Part shown: piece by piece, positions 11,515 to 22,163 of the stretch
Position numbering within the stretch: position 1 is the stretch's first letter
Layout: each line of letters opens with the position of its first letter
Source of the DNA: Mixophyes australis
Taxonomy: Eukaryota; Chordata; Amphibia; Anura; Limnodynastidae
Direction of reading: 5' to 3'
Assembly (NCBI GenBank): GCA_036250195.1
Contig: JAVHZZ010000005.1
Coordinates: 132,919,147-132,983,146 of the forward strand
Length of the DNA: 64,000 nucleotides
The notes under the pieces: generated by a model
What the model saw: only the letters and a program-made list of their open reading frames with translations
Databases searched by the model: none
What the model was told of the DNA's origin: nothing
Position numbers and translations under genes: made by a program

Positions 11515-11724
11515 CCTGGTGGCTAAGTGGTTAGCACTTCTGCCTCACAGCGCTGGAGTCATGAGTACAATTTCCGACCATGGCCTTATCTGTGTGGGTG
11601 GAGTTTGTATGTTCTCCTCGTGTTTGCGTGGGTTTCCTCCGGGTGCTGCGGTTTCCTCCCACACTCCAAAAACATACTAGTAGGTTAATTGGCTGCTATC
11701 AAAATTGACCATAGTCACTCTCTC

Positions 11725-11755
<31 letters not shown>

Positions 11756-11871
11756 GTATGTTAGGGAATTTAGACTGTAAGCTCCAACGGGGCAGGGACT
11801 GATGTGAATGAGTTCTCTGTACAGCGCTGCGGAATCAGTGGCGCTATATAAATAAATGGTGATGATGATGT
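11515..11871 (+). repeat. Full-length tRNA-headed SINE with (GAT)n tail
   Basis: The head has GGTGGCTAAGTGGTTAGCAC (box-A-like) and a degraded box B (GTACAATTTCC). The body carries the widespread vertebrate block 'GTGGGTTTCCTCCGGGTGC', a (TG)n stretch at 11730-11757 and TTTAGACTGTAAGCTCC. The tail is GGCGCTATATAAATAAAT followed by GATGATGATG. This is a pol III SINE consensus, not a functional tRNA gene. Confidence 0.75.
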
Positions 11872-12394
11872 GTATATATATAAAACTGCAACACAAAAGC
11901 CTTAGGCCTCTTGCTCCAACTGTATTTTGCATCCCATTAGACATTGCTGTCAGTGTAAAGTTATGTAACAGTACACGTCTCTGCTAACTCCTATGTGTTT
12001 TAAACATACATGGGTATTAATTTGTTCAAAATTAAAAAAAATTCAGATCCACAACACACAAATATCAGGCCACGCAACCCACCTTCAGTGGCAGATATTT
12101 CTGCCAAAATAAGGCGCTATGCATCGAAACTTGAAAAATACAAGAAAAAAATCAGGCCGAGTTGAAATTATAAAATGATTTTTACGGTTAAGTTTTTGTT
12201 AATATTTTACATTTGTTTTTCTTTTTATAATTTTTCTTGTTAATATAATGTTATCAAACACAATTATTGTTGCGTTTGTCTTTATTAATATATTACAATT
12301 GCACAACTTGTGGGTATTAGGCCAATAAAGAATGGAGATTTAAAAAAAAAACCCATTAATAGCATTTAAACTAGATTATTTCGTTACTACTACA

Positions 12395-12670
12395 ACATCA
12401 TCATTCCAACATGGATTTGTATAGCACCACTAATTCTGCCTCAGTGTACAGAGAAGGCAATCTGTCTCAAAAGAGCTTACAATGTAAAATCTGGAACACA
12501 GACAGGTCAATTTGTTAGCAGCAAATGAAGATACTAGTATTTTGCAAGGAAATCCACACTAACATGGGGAGAACACTAACTCCACACAGATAAGGCAATG
12601 GTCAGGAATCAAACATGACACCAACACTGGAAGGCAGAGGTGCTAGACAATAAGCCACCATGTTGCCCTA
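12395..12670 (-). repeat. SINE, minus orientation
   Basis: The same SINE as at 11515, reversed. It begins with CATCATCATT (tail), passes through AGAGCTTACAATGTAAAAT and ends with the head complement 'GCCACCATGTTGCCCT'. It is more diverged and slightly shortened. Confidence 0.7.
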
Positions 12671-12865
12671 GTGTTGGCTGCAGTATTTTTCTATACAAGA
12701 TGGGTAAATATCATACAAGCAGGAGATGCTGAAAAAACAGTTTGCAGTTTATAGTTACATTTCACAAAAAGAAACCTGTGCCCTCAAACAACAATCCCCT
12801 CCTCCAAGAGGTAGCCCATCCGTAGTAATAGTATACACATAATGTGCCCTGGGGGCCAGAATCAT

Positions 12866-13296
12866 TAAAATGCACAGTGTGGAAGTTCTTAGTGTTTAAC
12901 AAAATACCTTAATAAACCAATAAAGACACGGACACCAGATAAACGTTGGAATAAAATATATTTATTAAATGGCTAATATTTAAACTAAAGGGGCAGAAAG
13001 GCGGACGAGAGCAGGGCAGTCAGCAAAAACAAAACCAATAACGGTGGAAAGGTCAGACCATTGTACCACCAACCCAGGATCATGCCTTAACTATTGGCCG
13101 GTGCGAAATATCTGTCCAACGGCAAGACTACACCCCCTATATCCACCAGTAAAATATCCAACATACTGGTACAGAGTCCCATTCACTGGACCCAACATAC
13201 GTGATGATAACACAATCCAAGAGGGGGAGTAGTGACCTATGACAAGATGACCCAAGCACCATATGCAAACTTACCGACTGCACTGCTCTCCCACCA
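12866..13296 (-). repeat. Ngaro A repeat, outer copy
   Basis: 431 bp starting TAAAATGCACAGTGTGG and ending CTCTCCCACCA. It aligns without gaps to 13507-13937 (offset 641) with about three substitutions. It is the sense-strand 3' end of the element. Confidence 0.9.
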
Positions 13297-13336
13297 AGAT
13301 AATAATAACAACCAAAAACTGACAGGTGGGAGGGAG

Positions 13337-13509
13337 GAAATCCGGAACAGACAGGGGAAAATGGAGGAGAACCTACACCTATATGAAATGAAACCACTCC
13401 CCTCCTCTGTCCCATTGGTTACAAAATAGCAGAAGCCCATTGGCTAAACACCTAATCACTCACCCACGTGATTTTAACTTCGTTTAGTCTAAAGGCCACA
13501 CTTCCCTAA
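13337..13509 (-). repeat. Ngaro B repeat, inner copy
   Basis: 173 bp from GAAATCCGGAACAG to CACTTCCCTAA. It aligns to 19850-20022 (offset 6513) with one visible substitution. It shares its last TAA with the start of the inner A repeat, which marks the A/B junction used for circular recombination in this class. The 40 bp between 13297 and 13336 are unique to this end. Confidence 0.9.
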
Positions 13510-13937
13510 AATGCACAGTGTGGAAGTTCTTAGTGTTTAACAAAATACCTTAATAAACCAATAAAGACACGGACACCAGATAAACGTTGGAATAAAATAT
13601 ATTTATTAAATGGCTAATATTTAAACTAAAGGGGCAGAAAGGCGGACGAGAGCAGGGCAGTCAGCAAAAACAAAACCAATAACGGTGGAAAGGTCAGACC
13701 ATTGTACCACCAACCCAGGATCATGCCTTAACTATTGGCCGGTGCGAAATATCTGTCCAACGGCAAGACTAGACCCCCTATATCCACCAGTAAAATATCC
13801 AACATACTGGTACAGAGTCCCATTCACTGGACCCAACATACGTGATGACAACACAATCCAAGAGGGGGAGTAGTGACCTATGACAAGATGACCCAAGCAC
13901 CATATGCAAACTTACAGACTGCACTGCTCTCCCACCA
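13507..13937 (-). repeat. Ngaro A repeat, inner copy
   Basis: Near-identical partner of 12866-13296. It lies between the inner B repeat and the SGNH ORF. Confidence 0.9.
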
Positions 13938-13951
13938 CGCCGCAGAACTAC

Positions 13952-14581
13952 CTAAAACTGCGGCCCGCCAACAAAAGCCCTAAAAACAATTCTAAGCTTC
14001 CAATATAACTGATCAATAAAAATAATAATGCCGATATCGGACAAATGAACCCCATCAGCTCTAAATAAATGTTCAAATTCCGCTTTAAGTAGTGTATGAG
14101 AAATAGAAAACCCCCCTTTTTCACGAAAAAACTTGCTGGCCACCTGATTAACCTTTCTAACCACAGATGCGATAGCCATAGGGGGCAAATCAGACCTCCA
14201 ACTTCTACGGGGGATAATATAAGACCAACAAAGTTTAATAGATGGCCATTGAACAGAAATAAAAGAAATGTCATCACGAATTTTTATAATCAACTCCAAA
14301 GATTTAACTTGACCGATGTCATTGCCACCCAAGTGGACCACGAGGATATCAGGAACACCACGCACCGCAATCTCTCCAGATAAAACGGGAATGAACTCCC
14401 TCCATCTCATACCCCGCTTTCCGATCCAAATAACATCCGCGTTCAAAGGAAACCATGGACAGCTCCGAGAAAAAACGTGTCTACCAGCCCAGAAGACAAA
14501 GGAGTGACCCAAAAACCAAACCGAAATTTTTCTGGTATCCACCCCTAAAAGAAATAACCAATAATAAATACTACCGAACAC
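13952..14581 (-). CDS. SGNH/GDSL hydrolase of the Ngaro element (209 aa, intact ORF)
   Basis: Uninterrupted ORF downstream of the recombinase. It carries the SGNH blocks: block I 'FLGHSF' with the Ser at residue 27, block III 'HLGGND' with Asn at 87, and block V 'ADGVHLS' with Asp at 176 and His at 179. Such hydrolase domains are known from vertebrate Ngaro elements; their substrate is unknown, and an esterase-like role is only inferred from the fold. An N-terminal extension is possible: a hydrophobic open frame at 14545-14787 overlaps the start. All catalytic residues are present, so it may be functional if expressed. Confidence 0.8.
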   Translation of the reverse strand: MFGSIYYWLFLLGVDTRKISVWFLGHSFVFWAGRHVFSRSCPWFPLNADVIWIGKRGMRWREFIPVLSGEIAVRGVPDILVVHLGGNDIGQVKSLELIIKIRDDISFISVQWPSIKLCWSYIIPRRSWRSDLPPMAIASVVRKVNQVASKFFREKGGFSISHTLLKAEFEHLFRADGVHLSDIGIIIFIDQLYWKLRIVFRAFVGGPQF

Positions 14582-14881
14582 CCAAACAAAACAAACGGTT
14601 TGAAACGAACTCCAATAAAATGAATCTGAATACTACCCGAACATATAAGAACAAGAAGCAAATACTTAAAACCAAAAAGTAGAGGGGTGAATTTTGCTTC
14701 CAACATTAAAAAGACCGAGAAAAGGAAAGGTAGCGACCCAGGTGAAGGTGAAAACCCGGTGGGAAAAAGCCCTTCACGCACCCGCAAATAGCGGCGAGCA
14801 GCTAACCCCTGGGTCTACGACCTGAGTAAGGAAAGATAAGAGACGAAAGAGCTGCGTAAAAAGGAAGAAATACAACATTGG

Positions 14882-15758
14882 TTAGACATCAGGCCTAATA
14901 TAACGCTTATAGCTATTGGACTTCCATCTACCTAAGGCCTGTATAGCTGTACTTGATGCCCCATCTGCTGCTGCAACTGTCGCTGCGCCTATCCGAAACG
15001 AGTGAGTACCAAATTCGTTCGAAGGTAAGCCCAAAAAATCCAAAGCTTTGCACATGATGGAATGGAACTGAAACCTAGTCACCGGTGAACTATCTTTATG
15101 AACTAACCAAGCTTCCACCTGCTGCGGGCGCCCTACCGCTAACTCATAACAAAGCCTTACTGGACAAATATTCCCATCCAACTGCCTTCCTAACGTTAAC
15201 CAATGACCCACCCCCAACCGGATTAAAAATGACATTTTTTTCCAAAATGGCCGACCCTAACGCATTCCTGGACTGAGCCACCAACTCCCCTATTCTCAAA
15301 GCACCGTGAAACGCCATGGAGAATGCTGCGCTAAAAAGAGAAGCCTCAAAATCGTCTACGGTTACCTCCGGCAAAACTCTAATCAACCGAGACAACAACA
15401 CTTTATCTATTGGCCGTCTGTGATCTCTGGGTACAGGATGTAATCAGGACCAACCTTTCAGGGCTTTCTTAACAAGGAATGATTTTGTAGGATCCGCAAG
15501 CCCCCGGACCTTGGCCATAAACGATATACCTGCTATCGTAGATGACATGGATGCTTTACGTAATCCCTCCTGATAGCACCTTAACATAAAATCTTCCATG
15601 TCTGAGCCATCACCTTTCAATCGACTGACAGAAGCAAACAAATAATTCTCCCAGCGCTTCCACGCCAACCGGTAAGCCTTCAACGTAGAGGGAGCTAAGG
15701 CAGCTTCAGCCAAAAACATTAATCCGGACCGACCATCTGCCAAATATAAAATGGACAA
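14882..15758 (-). pseudogene. Ngaro tyrosine recombinase, one stop and one frameshift
   Basis: Sense order: N-terminal SAM-like DNA-binding domain (15758-15444; 'LAPSTLKAYRLAWKRW'), an in-frame TGA at 15441-15443 that looks like a CGA-to-TGA change, then the catalytic domain. The catalytic residues visible are Arg in 'GALRIGELV' (about 15290), His-x-x-Arg in 'THSFRIGAA' (about 15005) and the Tyr nucleophile in 'YKRYIRP' near 14900. A one-base slip at an A7 run (15236-15242) moves the last third to another frame. The enzyme would integrate a circular cDNA by strand exchange. Confidence 0.85.
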
Positions 15759-17265
15759 TCTAAACCTACGGGATTAGCCCCAGGAGCCAAAGATCTGAAC
15801 CTCCCCCAATCAAAGCGTGACAGCGAATCAGCAATGCAATTTTCTATCCCCGGGACATGCTTGGCACGGAAATTTATGTCATAGTCCAAGCAACCAAGAA
15901 CCAGAACGCGCAGCAAATTCACCGCTGGTCTGGAGGACGCACTCTGGCGATTAATTGCCTGAACTACTCCCAAATTATCGCACCAAAACAACACATTATG
16001 CCCCTTGAGCTGAGGAGCCCACAACTCCAAGGCCACAACAATGGGAAATAACTCTAAAACAAGTAAATTTCTTATAAGATCTCCTTCCACCCACTGCTGC
16101 GGCCATGGAGATGCACACCACTCACCTTGAAAGTATGCACCAAAACCTAAGGACCCTGCTGCATCAGTGAACAATTCTAAATCCCTCGTGGAAACAGGGG
16201 GGAGGGCCAAATTCTAACACCATTAAATCTACTAAGGAACGACATCCATACCTTCAGGTCCTGTTTGATCTCCTCCTTCAATTTAATCAACGCATGAGGC
16301 CTATTCCTACCTGCCGTAGCAAGCTGTAGCTTTCTACAAAAAATCCTCCCCATCGGAATAACCCTACATGCGAAATTAAAAAGCCCTAACAACGCTTGAA
16401 CCTGATTCAATTTAAGGAATGGGGCAGACATAGCACTAGATATCATACCTCCCAGCTTCACGATTTTATCTGCTGGCAATCGACAGCAACCCGCCACCGT
16501 GTCTATCTCTATCCCTAGGAAGGATAAACATGTAGTCGGACCTTCTGTCTTGTCCCGTGCTACCGGTACCCCCATGATCGTAAATAAAGCTTGTGCAGAA
16601 AACAACGTATCCGCACACAAAGAGGATTCGGCCGGGCCCACAAACAAAAAATCGTCCAGGTAGTGAGCAATACCCTCGTGTCTTGTCCCTGCTTGAACCG
16701 CCCAGTGAAGGAAAGAACTAAAAGTTTCAAAATAAGCACAAGACAGAGAACAGCCCATGGGCAGACATCTATCTATGTAATATTCTCCTTTAATTTTAAA
16801 CCCCATGTATTTAAAAGAGTCAGGATGTAGGGGAAGCAATCTAAACGCCGATTCTATATCTAATTTAGCCATTAATGCACCTGCACCAAAATACCTAACC
16901 AACAACAGTGCCTCTTCGAATGACTGATATACTACCGAACTGATGCCTTGATCAATTGCGTCATTAACGGACCCGCCTTCTGGGTGGGAAAGGTGCTGTA
17001 TTAGGCGAAATTTACCGGGGGCCTTTTTGGGAACTATACCCACTGGAGAAATAACCAAATCAATAATAGGGGGGGAGCTGAAAGGGCCAATCATGCGTCC
17101 CAGGCTAATCTCTCCCCGAAACTTTTCGTCAAGGACCTCCGGAAAAACGTAAGCCGATTTCAAATTTCTAGCGGCCCTAGCTTTAATCTTTGACCTAATC
17201 GGAAGCCGGAAGCCATTACGAAAACCCTCGCGGAGAAACGCAGCCTGTTCTGCATCTGGGTACAA
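15719..17265 (-). pseudogene. Ngaro reverse transcriptase-RNase H, frameshift between domains
   Basis: The RT part (17265-16177, 362 codons) has 'AKLDIESAF' (Asp 136) and the active-site box 'YLDD' (residues 202-205). The RNase H part (16210-15719) has Asp in 'LFTDAAG', Glu in 'VLELFP', Asp in 'FWCDNLG' and Asp in 'IADSLSR'. The two lie in different frames. The switch coincides with a G6 run on the plus strand at about 16198-16203, so a one-base indel there is the likely cause. It copies element RNA into cDNA. Its 3' end overlaps the recombinase start (15758), as in related elements. Confidence 0.85.
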
Positions 17266-17303
17266 TTTTAACCAACGTTCTAAAACATCGTTGCAAAGGG
17301 GCT

Positions 17304-19526
17304 TTAACCAACATTACCGTCGCTACCACGACCTCTGCCGAGACCGGGGGCACTCCTCGGACACTCTTTGGCAGAATGAGGTCCGCGGCAATATGTACAA
17401 TTGTGCCTGTACCGACACGCTTCTCCCCTCCCACACGAGGAATTGTTAAACGCGAAGCATCTGTTTTTTGTAAACTGGGGAGCTCCACGTCTCCCCCCTT
17501 GCTGAAACCGCGTCCCCTGGGCTCCTGAACCAAAAACTACGCTAGCCCGATTCAGTTGCATCCATATCTCCACGTCCTTGATTCCAAGCGGCATATCCAC
17601 CTGACCTTCAACCTTTTCCCTAAATAATTTGTCATACTTAAGCCACGTACCTGGACGATCATTCCGATACATCTCATTTATGAGATGCATGTATTTCCAT
17701 ACCTCCTCGCTCGCTTCCGGTCTTGTCTCGATATAGCAAGCAGCAAAAGCACAATAACCTTCAACCCAAGCCGTGAAAGTCTTATAGGCCTCCTCACCTA
17801 TGCCCCCTTTTGCGCAAGCCGCTTCTAGCCCTTTCTTCCCTGCTTTCGTAATTTCGAACATATTCACTAACCACCCCTTCCTAATCCTATCCTTAATGCA
17901 AGCGCGTACACCCGCTAAAAGGGCGGTGTATTCACACTGCACCATAGGGCCTCTAGCTGAAGCAGACTTTGCTGTTGAAGACTTCCTAACCCCTTTTGAC
18001 CCAGACCTACTAAAGTGAGAGTTGAGTATTTTTATCAACTTACGGGGACCCTCCCCCGATGAAGAGGGAGAATCCTCGTCAGTGGAAGACATGGGAGGAC
18101 TATGTGTAAGTACGTGTGGAAGCTCAACATTCGACAACTCACCACTAGCGTTCACCTCCGCTTGCTGTACGGCCCCTGCTGGTCCAGGCGGTCCCAGTGT
18201 TGACGTCTCCATGATGGCCGCCTGCTGTGATTCTGGCCCCAACACATCGCCCGATGCCATAGCTGCCGGCAACCTCACGCTCTCCGCCACGACCAGAGCT
18301 CGTTCTTCAGCTCTATGCCTGTCACCGACCACCTGCAACTGCTGTGCGCTAGCCCCCACCATAACTTGTGAATCTGCAACAAGAGGCATGTTAGTATCTG
18401 ACAAACGTTTTTGGGTCCCTGATGGCAAAGTGACCACTGCCCCTGCTGTGCTGCCCCTAAAGATCCCCTGTTCTGAACCCACAAACCCAGGAGGAGGGGG
18501 TCTACTAAATAAAGCGCCTGGGCCACACCCAGGTCGCCCACCTTCCCCTCCAAAATGTCCCATGGGCACCGGGTAGTAATGGGTATATATGCCAGAAGGA
18601 ATGGGGTAGGGAGGGGCACCAGACACCACAGAGTTAAACAACGAAGGACCCCCCACTGGGGGGTATGGCAAATCCCACGAGACTTGGGCGGAGATAGCTG
18701 TGCCCACCGGACCCGGGGACGGTATGGACCGAACACCGGCTTGACCCGTAAGTGAAGAAATGACCCCTGACCTGGACCCCCCCCGTGCGGGGGCTGGTTG
18801 CCCGAACTAATAACCCCTGACCAAGGAAAGGAGACCCCTTGCCCCGAGAGATAAGCCCCTAAACCTCCCCCCACCGGAGGAACAGTAACACCAGCCCCCC
18901 AAGGCTTACTGAAGGCAGCTCCTGTGCCCCCGACGCCCGGGACAGGATAGGGCAAAGAAATATCGACCCCGCCCCCTCCCCTCCCCCCCCAACTGGAGTA
19001 CTGCTGGCGGGAAAAGATGATACCATCCCCGGGATCAGAGGATCCCAAATAACCGGGCCCAAACCCCTATAAGGAGAAGGGGGGTTCTGAACCCCCCCAC
19101 TGGCGGCACCTCCCCGAGCGGAAGGTGCAGGCATGGACTCCCACCCCCGGAATAAGGCCCCGGATGGGACATGTGTAGGGGACAGGAAAAGAGGAAGGGA
19201 TCTGACCGGGGCCCCACCGAGACCACCCTCTTGTTGAAGTGCAGCTGCTTCCCCCGTTACTCTCCCCGCAGCAACAACCACGGAAGCCTCCGCTGCAGCC
19301 ACGCAAACCTCTTTACCTCCCCGTGCCCGCCGCCCCCTCCCGACCCCCCCGCCCCTCGAACCAGCAGAAGGGGACAGGCTCCGTGAGCCTCTAACGGGCA
19401 CGCCGTTATCAACAGGTACTGAAGCTCCCGCTGCACGAAGAGAAGGAGATGCAGGTAAGGACACTGACTCCAGCCCCGCCTCCCGATACCTAGCCGGTGC
19501 GCTGCGCACCCGACTAGGTCTGGACA
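17304..19526 (-). pseudogene. Ngaro gag-like protein, homopolymer frameshifts in N-terminal half
   Basis: The C-terminal 467 codons (18707-17304) are open. They hold a helical capsid-like region and end with a Cys/His cluster ('CRYRHNCTYCRGPH') and Gly/Arg-rich tail typical of DIRS/Ngaro gag. A likely true start at about 19526 ('MSRPSRVRSAPARY') lies in another frame. Two switches, near an extended C-run at about 18970-18987 and a C-run at about 18777-18783, are needed to join them. The N-terminal half is Gly/Pro/Ser-rich. It would form the RNA-packaging particle. Confidence 0.7.
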
Positions 19527-19849
19527 TACTGAGCCAACCACAATGCAGCCAAGGGAAAAAGGAAGCCACGCACGGAGTCCCGCGGCGGCAGAAAAAACAG
19601 ATAGTGGAAAAGAAAGGGGTTGGGAAGAAAAAAGGGGGGGGGGAGAGGGAAGGAGAGGAGACGGAGGAGAGGGGGGAGAGGGAGGTGGAAAAGAGAGGAA
19701 AAGAAGGGAGAAACAGAGACAGAAAATAAAGGGAACGAATAGAAAAAGACAAAGAAAACAGCAAAAACAATGCAATAAAGAATAAACACAAAAACACTGA
19801 AATACGATACCAAACAGCACCAGCTCTCCAAAGCCTGACTCCTCAGCGT
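19527..19849 (-). other. Ngaro 5' leader, purine-rich on the plus strand
   Basis: Between the outer B repeat and the presumed gag start. Positions 19616-19760 are almost pure purine on the plus strand (GGA/GAAA-rich), giving spurious low-complexity ORFs on both strands. A leader role is inferred from position. Confidence 0.5.
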
Positions 19850-20022
19850 GAAATCCGGAACAGAGAGGGGAAAATGGAGGAGAACCTACACCTATATGAA
19901 ATGAAACCACTCCCCTCCTCTGTCCCATTGGTTACAAAATAGCAGAAGCCCATTGGCTAAACACCTAATCACTCACCCACGTGATTTTAACTTCGTTTAG
20001 TCTAAAGGCCACACTTCCCTAA
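19850..20022 (-). repeat. Ngaro B repeat, outer copy (sense 5' end)
   Basis: Near-identical partner of 13337-13509, ending CACTTCCCTAA at 20022. It lies upstream of gag on the sense strand and so probably carries the promoter. No clear TATA box was picked out. Confidence 0.9.
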
Positions 20023-20440
20023 GGAAGGTATATGCCAAATGCCATTCAAAATTAATTTTCTCAAAACCATGTTGCATTGGAGTGGGAGGTAAATGTAAAT
20101 TCTGAGGTCATATTTAAATTTGAGAAAAATCATATCCTACATCAATTTAGAATGTCAGAGTAAACCCACACAAACATGGAAGAGAACATACAAACTCCTC
20201 ACAGATAAGTTGGAAATTGAACTCATGGAAAAAACAAGGTTTCAAGACAATGTTTCATTTAACTCCAAGGAGCCTGTGCCCTCCAAATCAATACACATGT
20301 GACCTGTGGGCATCATACTTTTAGAAAGTTAAAACATTGTTAGAAAGAAAAAATGCAAGTTGCCCTAAGAAAGTTGCATTTGAGGGGGAGATACATGTAA
20401 AATATGAGGGCAGATTTGTCATTGTGGTAGAGCGTGTAGT
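20023..20440. repeat. Old repeat pieces including a SINE fragment
   Basis: The 20150-20235 part matches the SINE body in minus orientation (CATGGAAGAGAACATACAAA, AACTCATGG). The rest (TTGTTAGAAAGAAAAAATGC, GTAGTAGATCACG) resembles the reversed repeat at 24735-24960. No gene was seen. Confidence 0.45.
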
Positions 20441-20719
20441 AGATCACGTTTGAACGACAAAGTAAAAAACAAGCTAACAAGTGGAGTGGTCACCCACAAT
20501 ATAATAAAAAATCCCTCAACTGGTCTGAATTACACCAAACAAGTATCTGGACTGCGTAGTGGAGTGGCCCCGGTACCCAATTCGATACCGGGGCCACAAT
20601 ATAATAATAAAACCCTCAACTGGTCTGAATTACAGTGCACAGATGGCGGACACCGGATGGACGTCTAAAACCAACATAGCAGTTAAGGGCGCAGTTCCTC
20701 TTTTTTGTGACTGCACAAA

Positions 20720-20850
20720 CAATTAACGTAGTACTAGAAATGGCAGTTATTTATTTTTTTTTAAATAGAGAAAGAAAGAAGGTAGTACTAGAAATGGCAG
20801 TTATTTATTTTTTTTTAAATAGAGAAAGAAAGAAGGTAGTAATAGAAATG
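20720..20850. repeat. 54-bp direct duplication
   Basis: GTAGTACTAGAAATGGCAG plus a T-run and AAATAGAGAAAGAAAGAAG occurs twice back to back (about 20730-20783 and 20783-20836), with a partial third start (GTAGTAATAGAAATGGCAG). It sits in the AT-rich 3' tail of hAT-2; the 20441-20720 segment also repeats CCCTCAACTGGTCTGAATTA twice. Confidence 0.7.
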
Positions 20851-21267
20851 GCAGTTATTCGAATCCCCAGGAAAGTCTAAGTGGGGTGAGCCACAGAGAG
20901 ATTATTTCCCTCAGTTTCTCTAACAGGTTGTCAGTGTTGTGCCTCTTCTTAAAACCTGTGATACATAACTACACACACTCGGCAAAGCTTTTACAAATTA
21001 TCTGCGGCACAGGAGAGTACCACTGGACTGTACTTTAATAGCAGTACCTATTATTTTTGGGTACAGCAATAGTGAATGATCGTAGTTAGACTTTTAAATA
21101 GCAGTATAAGCTAGATTTTTTAAAATTTTGTAATATTTTTTTCCAATTATTTTTGGAATTTTTTTTATTTTTTTTTATTTTTTTTTTAATTCATTTTCTA
21201 TAATTTTTTATATAAATTTAAATTTGTTTTTTTAGAACTTTTGGATAACTTGGAAATAACAATGCCC

Positions 21268-21900
21268 TTAGCAAAACAGACCACAGGACACAGGAAATAC
21301 AGAAAGAAAGAAGGTAGCAATGGCAGTTCCTCTTTTTTGGAACTGCACAAACAGTGATGAAAATGAAGGTGGAGCTGGTGGCATGTCACGGTCCTCTTCA
21401 GAGGACAATCTCCTGACCAGCAGGTCTTTGCACCGCTGTAGACTTGTGTCCGCCGGAAACAGAGACACAACATACGCTTTAAACCGAGGATCGAGAACGG
21501 TGGCCAGAATGTATTCCTCTGACTTTAAAAGAGTGACCACCCTCGTATCCTGGCAAAGCGTACGAAGGGCTTCATCCACAAGAGCTACATGCTTGGTGGA
21601 ATCGCAATGGTGTACCAGCTCCTCCCTCACTTTCTCCAGCTGCTTCTGCAAAAGCCTGATCAGGGGAATCACCTGACTCAAGCTGGCAGTGTCGGAACTG
21701 ACTTCTCGTGTGACAAGTTGAAATGGCTGCAGAACCTTGCACAACACAGAAATCATTCTCCAGTGCGCTTGACTCAGGCGCATCCCCACTCCTTTTCCTA
21801 TGTCGTAGGTGGCTGTGTAGGCTTGAATGGCCTTTTGATGCTCCTCCATCCTCTGCAGCATATAGAGGGTGGAGTTCTAGCACGTCACTACCTCTTTAAT
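21268..21900 (-). pseudogene. hAT transposase C-terminal fragment
   Basis: A 197-codon open stretch with the hAT-family signature around 'NSTLYMLQRMEEHQKAI' and 'WRMISVLCKVLQPF', then 'LATVLDPRFKAYV', typical of the region before the hATC dimerisation domain. The conserved C-terminal hATC block itself is missing: the frame runs into low-complexity tail after 'FSSLFVQFQKRG'. It is separated from the N-terminal ORF by repeat sequence, so it is a fragment, not an active enzyme. Confidence 0.75.
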
Positions 21901-21984
21901 TTAGATTGCAAGGCTTGTAAATACTTTGAAGATAAAAAAAGCAGGCTGCACAGACTGTGGAGCTAGAAAGTGAAATTAAATGGA

Positions 21985-22150
21985 CCACGTTACTTTGGTG
22001 GCTATCTATGCCCCCCCGCCCTACACTTGTAGTTGAATATAAAAAAAGCAGCCTGCATAGACTGTAGAACTAGAAATTCAAATATATGAAGAAATGGACA
22101 AAGGCAGTTTGGTATCTGTCTGCATCAGATCCCTTCTCCACTAGGAGTAA
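21985..22150 (-). repeat. hAT 110-bp repeat unit, single copy
   Basis: Minus-strand equivalent of the 7790-8375 units: CACTTGTAGTTGAAT, AGCAGCCTGCATAGACTGTAG and GGTATCTGTCTGCATCAGA on the plus strand. Confidence 0.7.
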
Positions 22151-22163
22151 AATAGAAAACTAT

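Larger units (their letters stand above)
9991..12165 (+). pseudogene. PIF/Harbinger Myb/SANT-like gene with three putative exons
   Basis: Exon 1 (ATG 9991 to about 10229) encodes a Myb/SANT-type domain: 'SSFTRRELRVLTEGMD' at the start, then after two frame breaks 'VVQLQRRWSDLRHHQPQLLDELRDEI', followed by GTAAGA. Exon 2 (about 11020-11339) encodes a strongly acidic repeat region (EEVEVET units) and ends exactly at GTAAGT. Exon 3 (12046-12165) follows a TTCAG acceptor and ends 'SAKIRRYASKLEKYKKKI', a basic coiled-coil-like tail, then a stop. The exon 2 to exon 3 junction is phase 1 and stays open. The family is the DNA-binding accessory protein of Harbinger transposons. The frameshifts in exon 1 argue for a pseudogene. 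Confidence 0.55.
12866..20022 (-). mobile_element. Ngaro-type tyrosine-recombinase retrotransposon
   Basis: A complete 7.16-kb element read on the minus strand. It has split direct repeats rather than LTRs: two A repeats (12866-13296 and 13507-13937, 431 bp each) and two B repeats (13337-13509 and 19850-20022, 173 bp each). On the sense strand the order is B2, genes, A2, B1, A1, the Ngaro arrangement. Genes in sense order are gag, reverse transcriptase-RNase H, tyrosine recombinase and SGNH hydrolase. No target duplication was seen at the ends, as expected for recombinase-mediated insertion through a circle. I count three mismatches between the A copies and one between the B copies, so the insertion looks recent. 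Confidence 0.9.

Noticed and set aside
11515..11590. tRNA gene
   Set aside because: Box A and box B are present but the cloverleaf is not, and the sequence continues into the SINE body; it is a SINE head.
15857..16051. Plus-strand 64-codon ORF across the Ngaro RNase H region
   Set aside because: Antisense to the RNase H reading frame, which has the catalytic residues.
19171..19797. Low-complexity ORFs on both strands near the Ngaro 5' end
   Set aside because: Purine/pyrimidine-biased leader and gag overlap; only the gag-like frame fits the element.
12866..20022. DIRS-type rather than Ngaro-type element
   Set aside because: Terminal repeats are split direct repeats, not inverted, no methyltransferase-like domain is seen, and an SGNH hydrolase is present.
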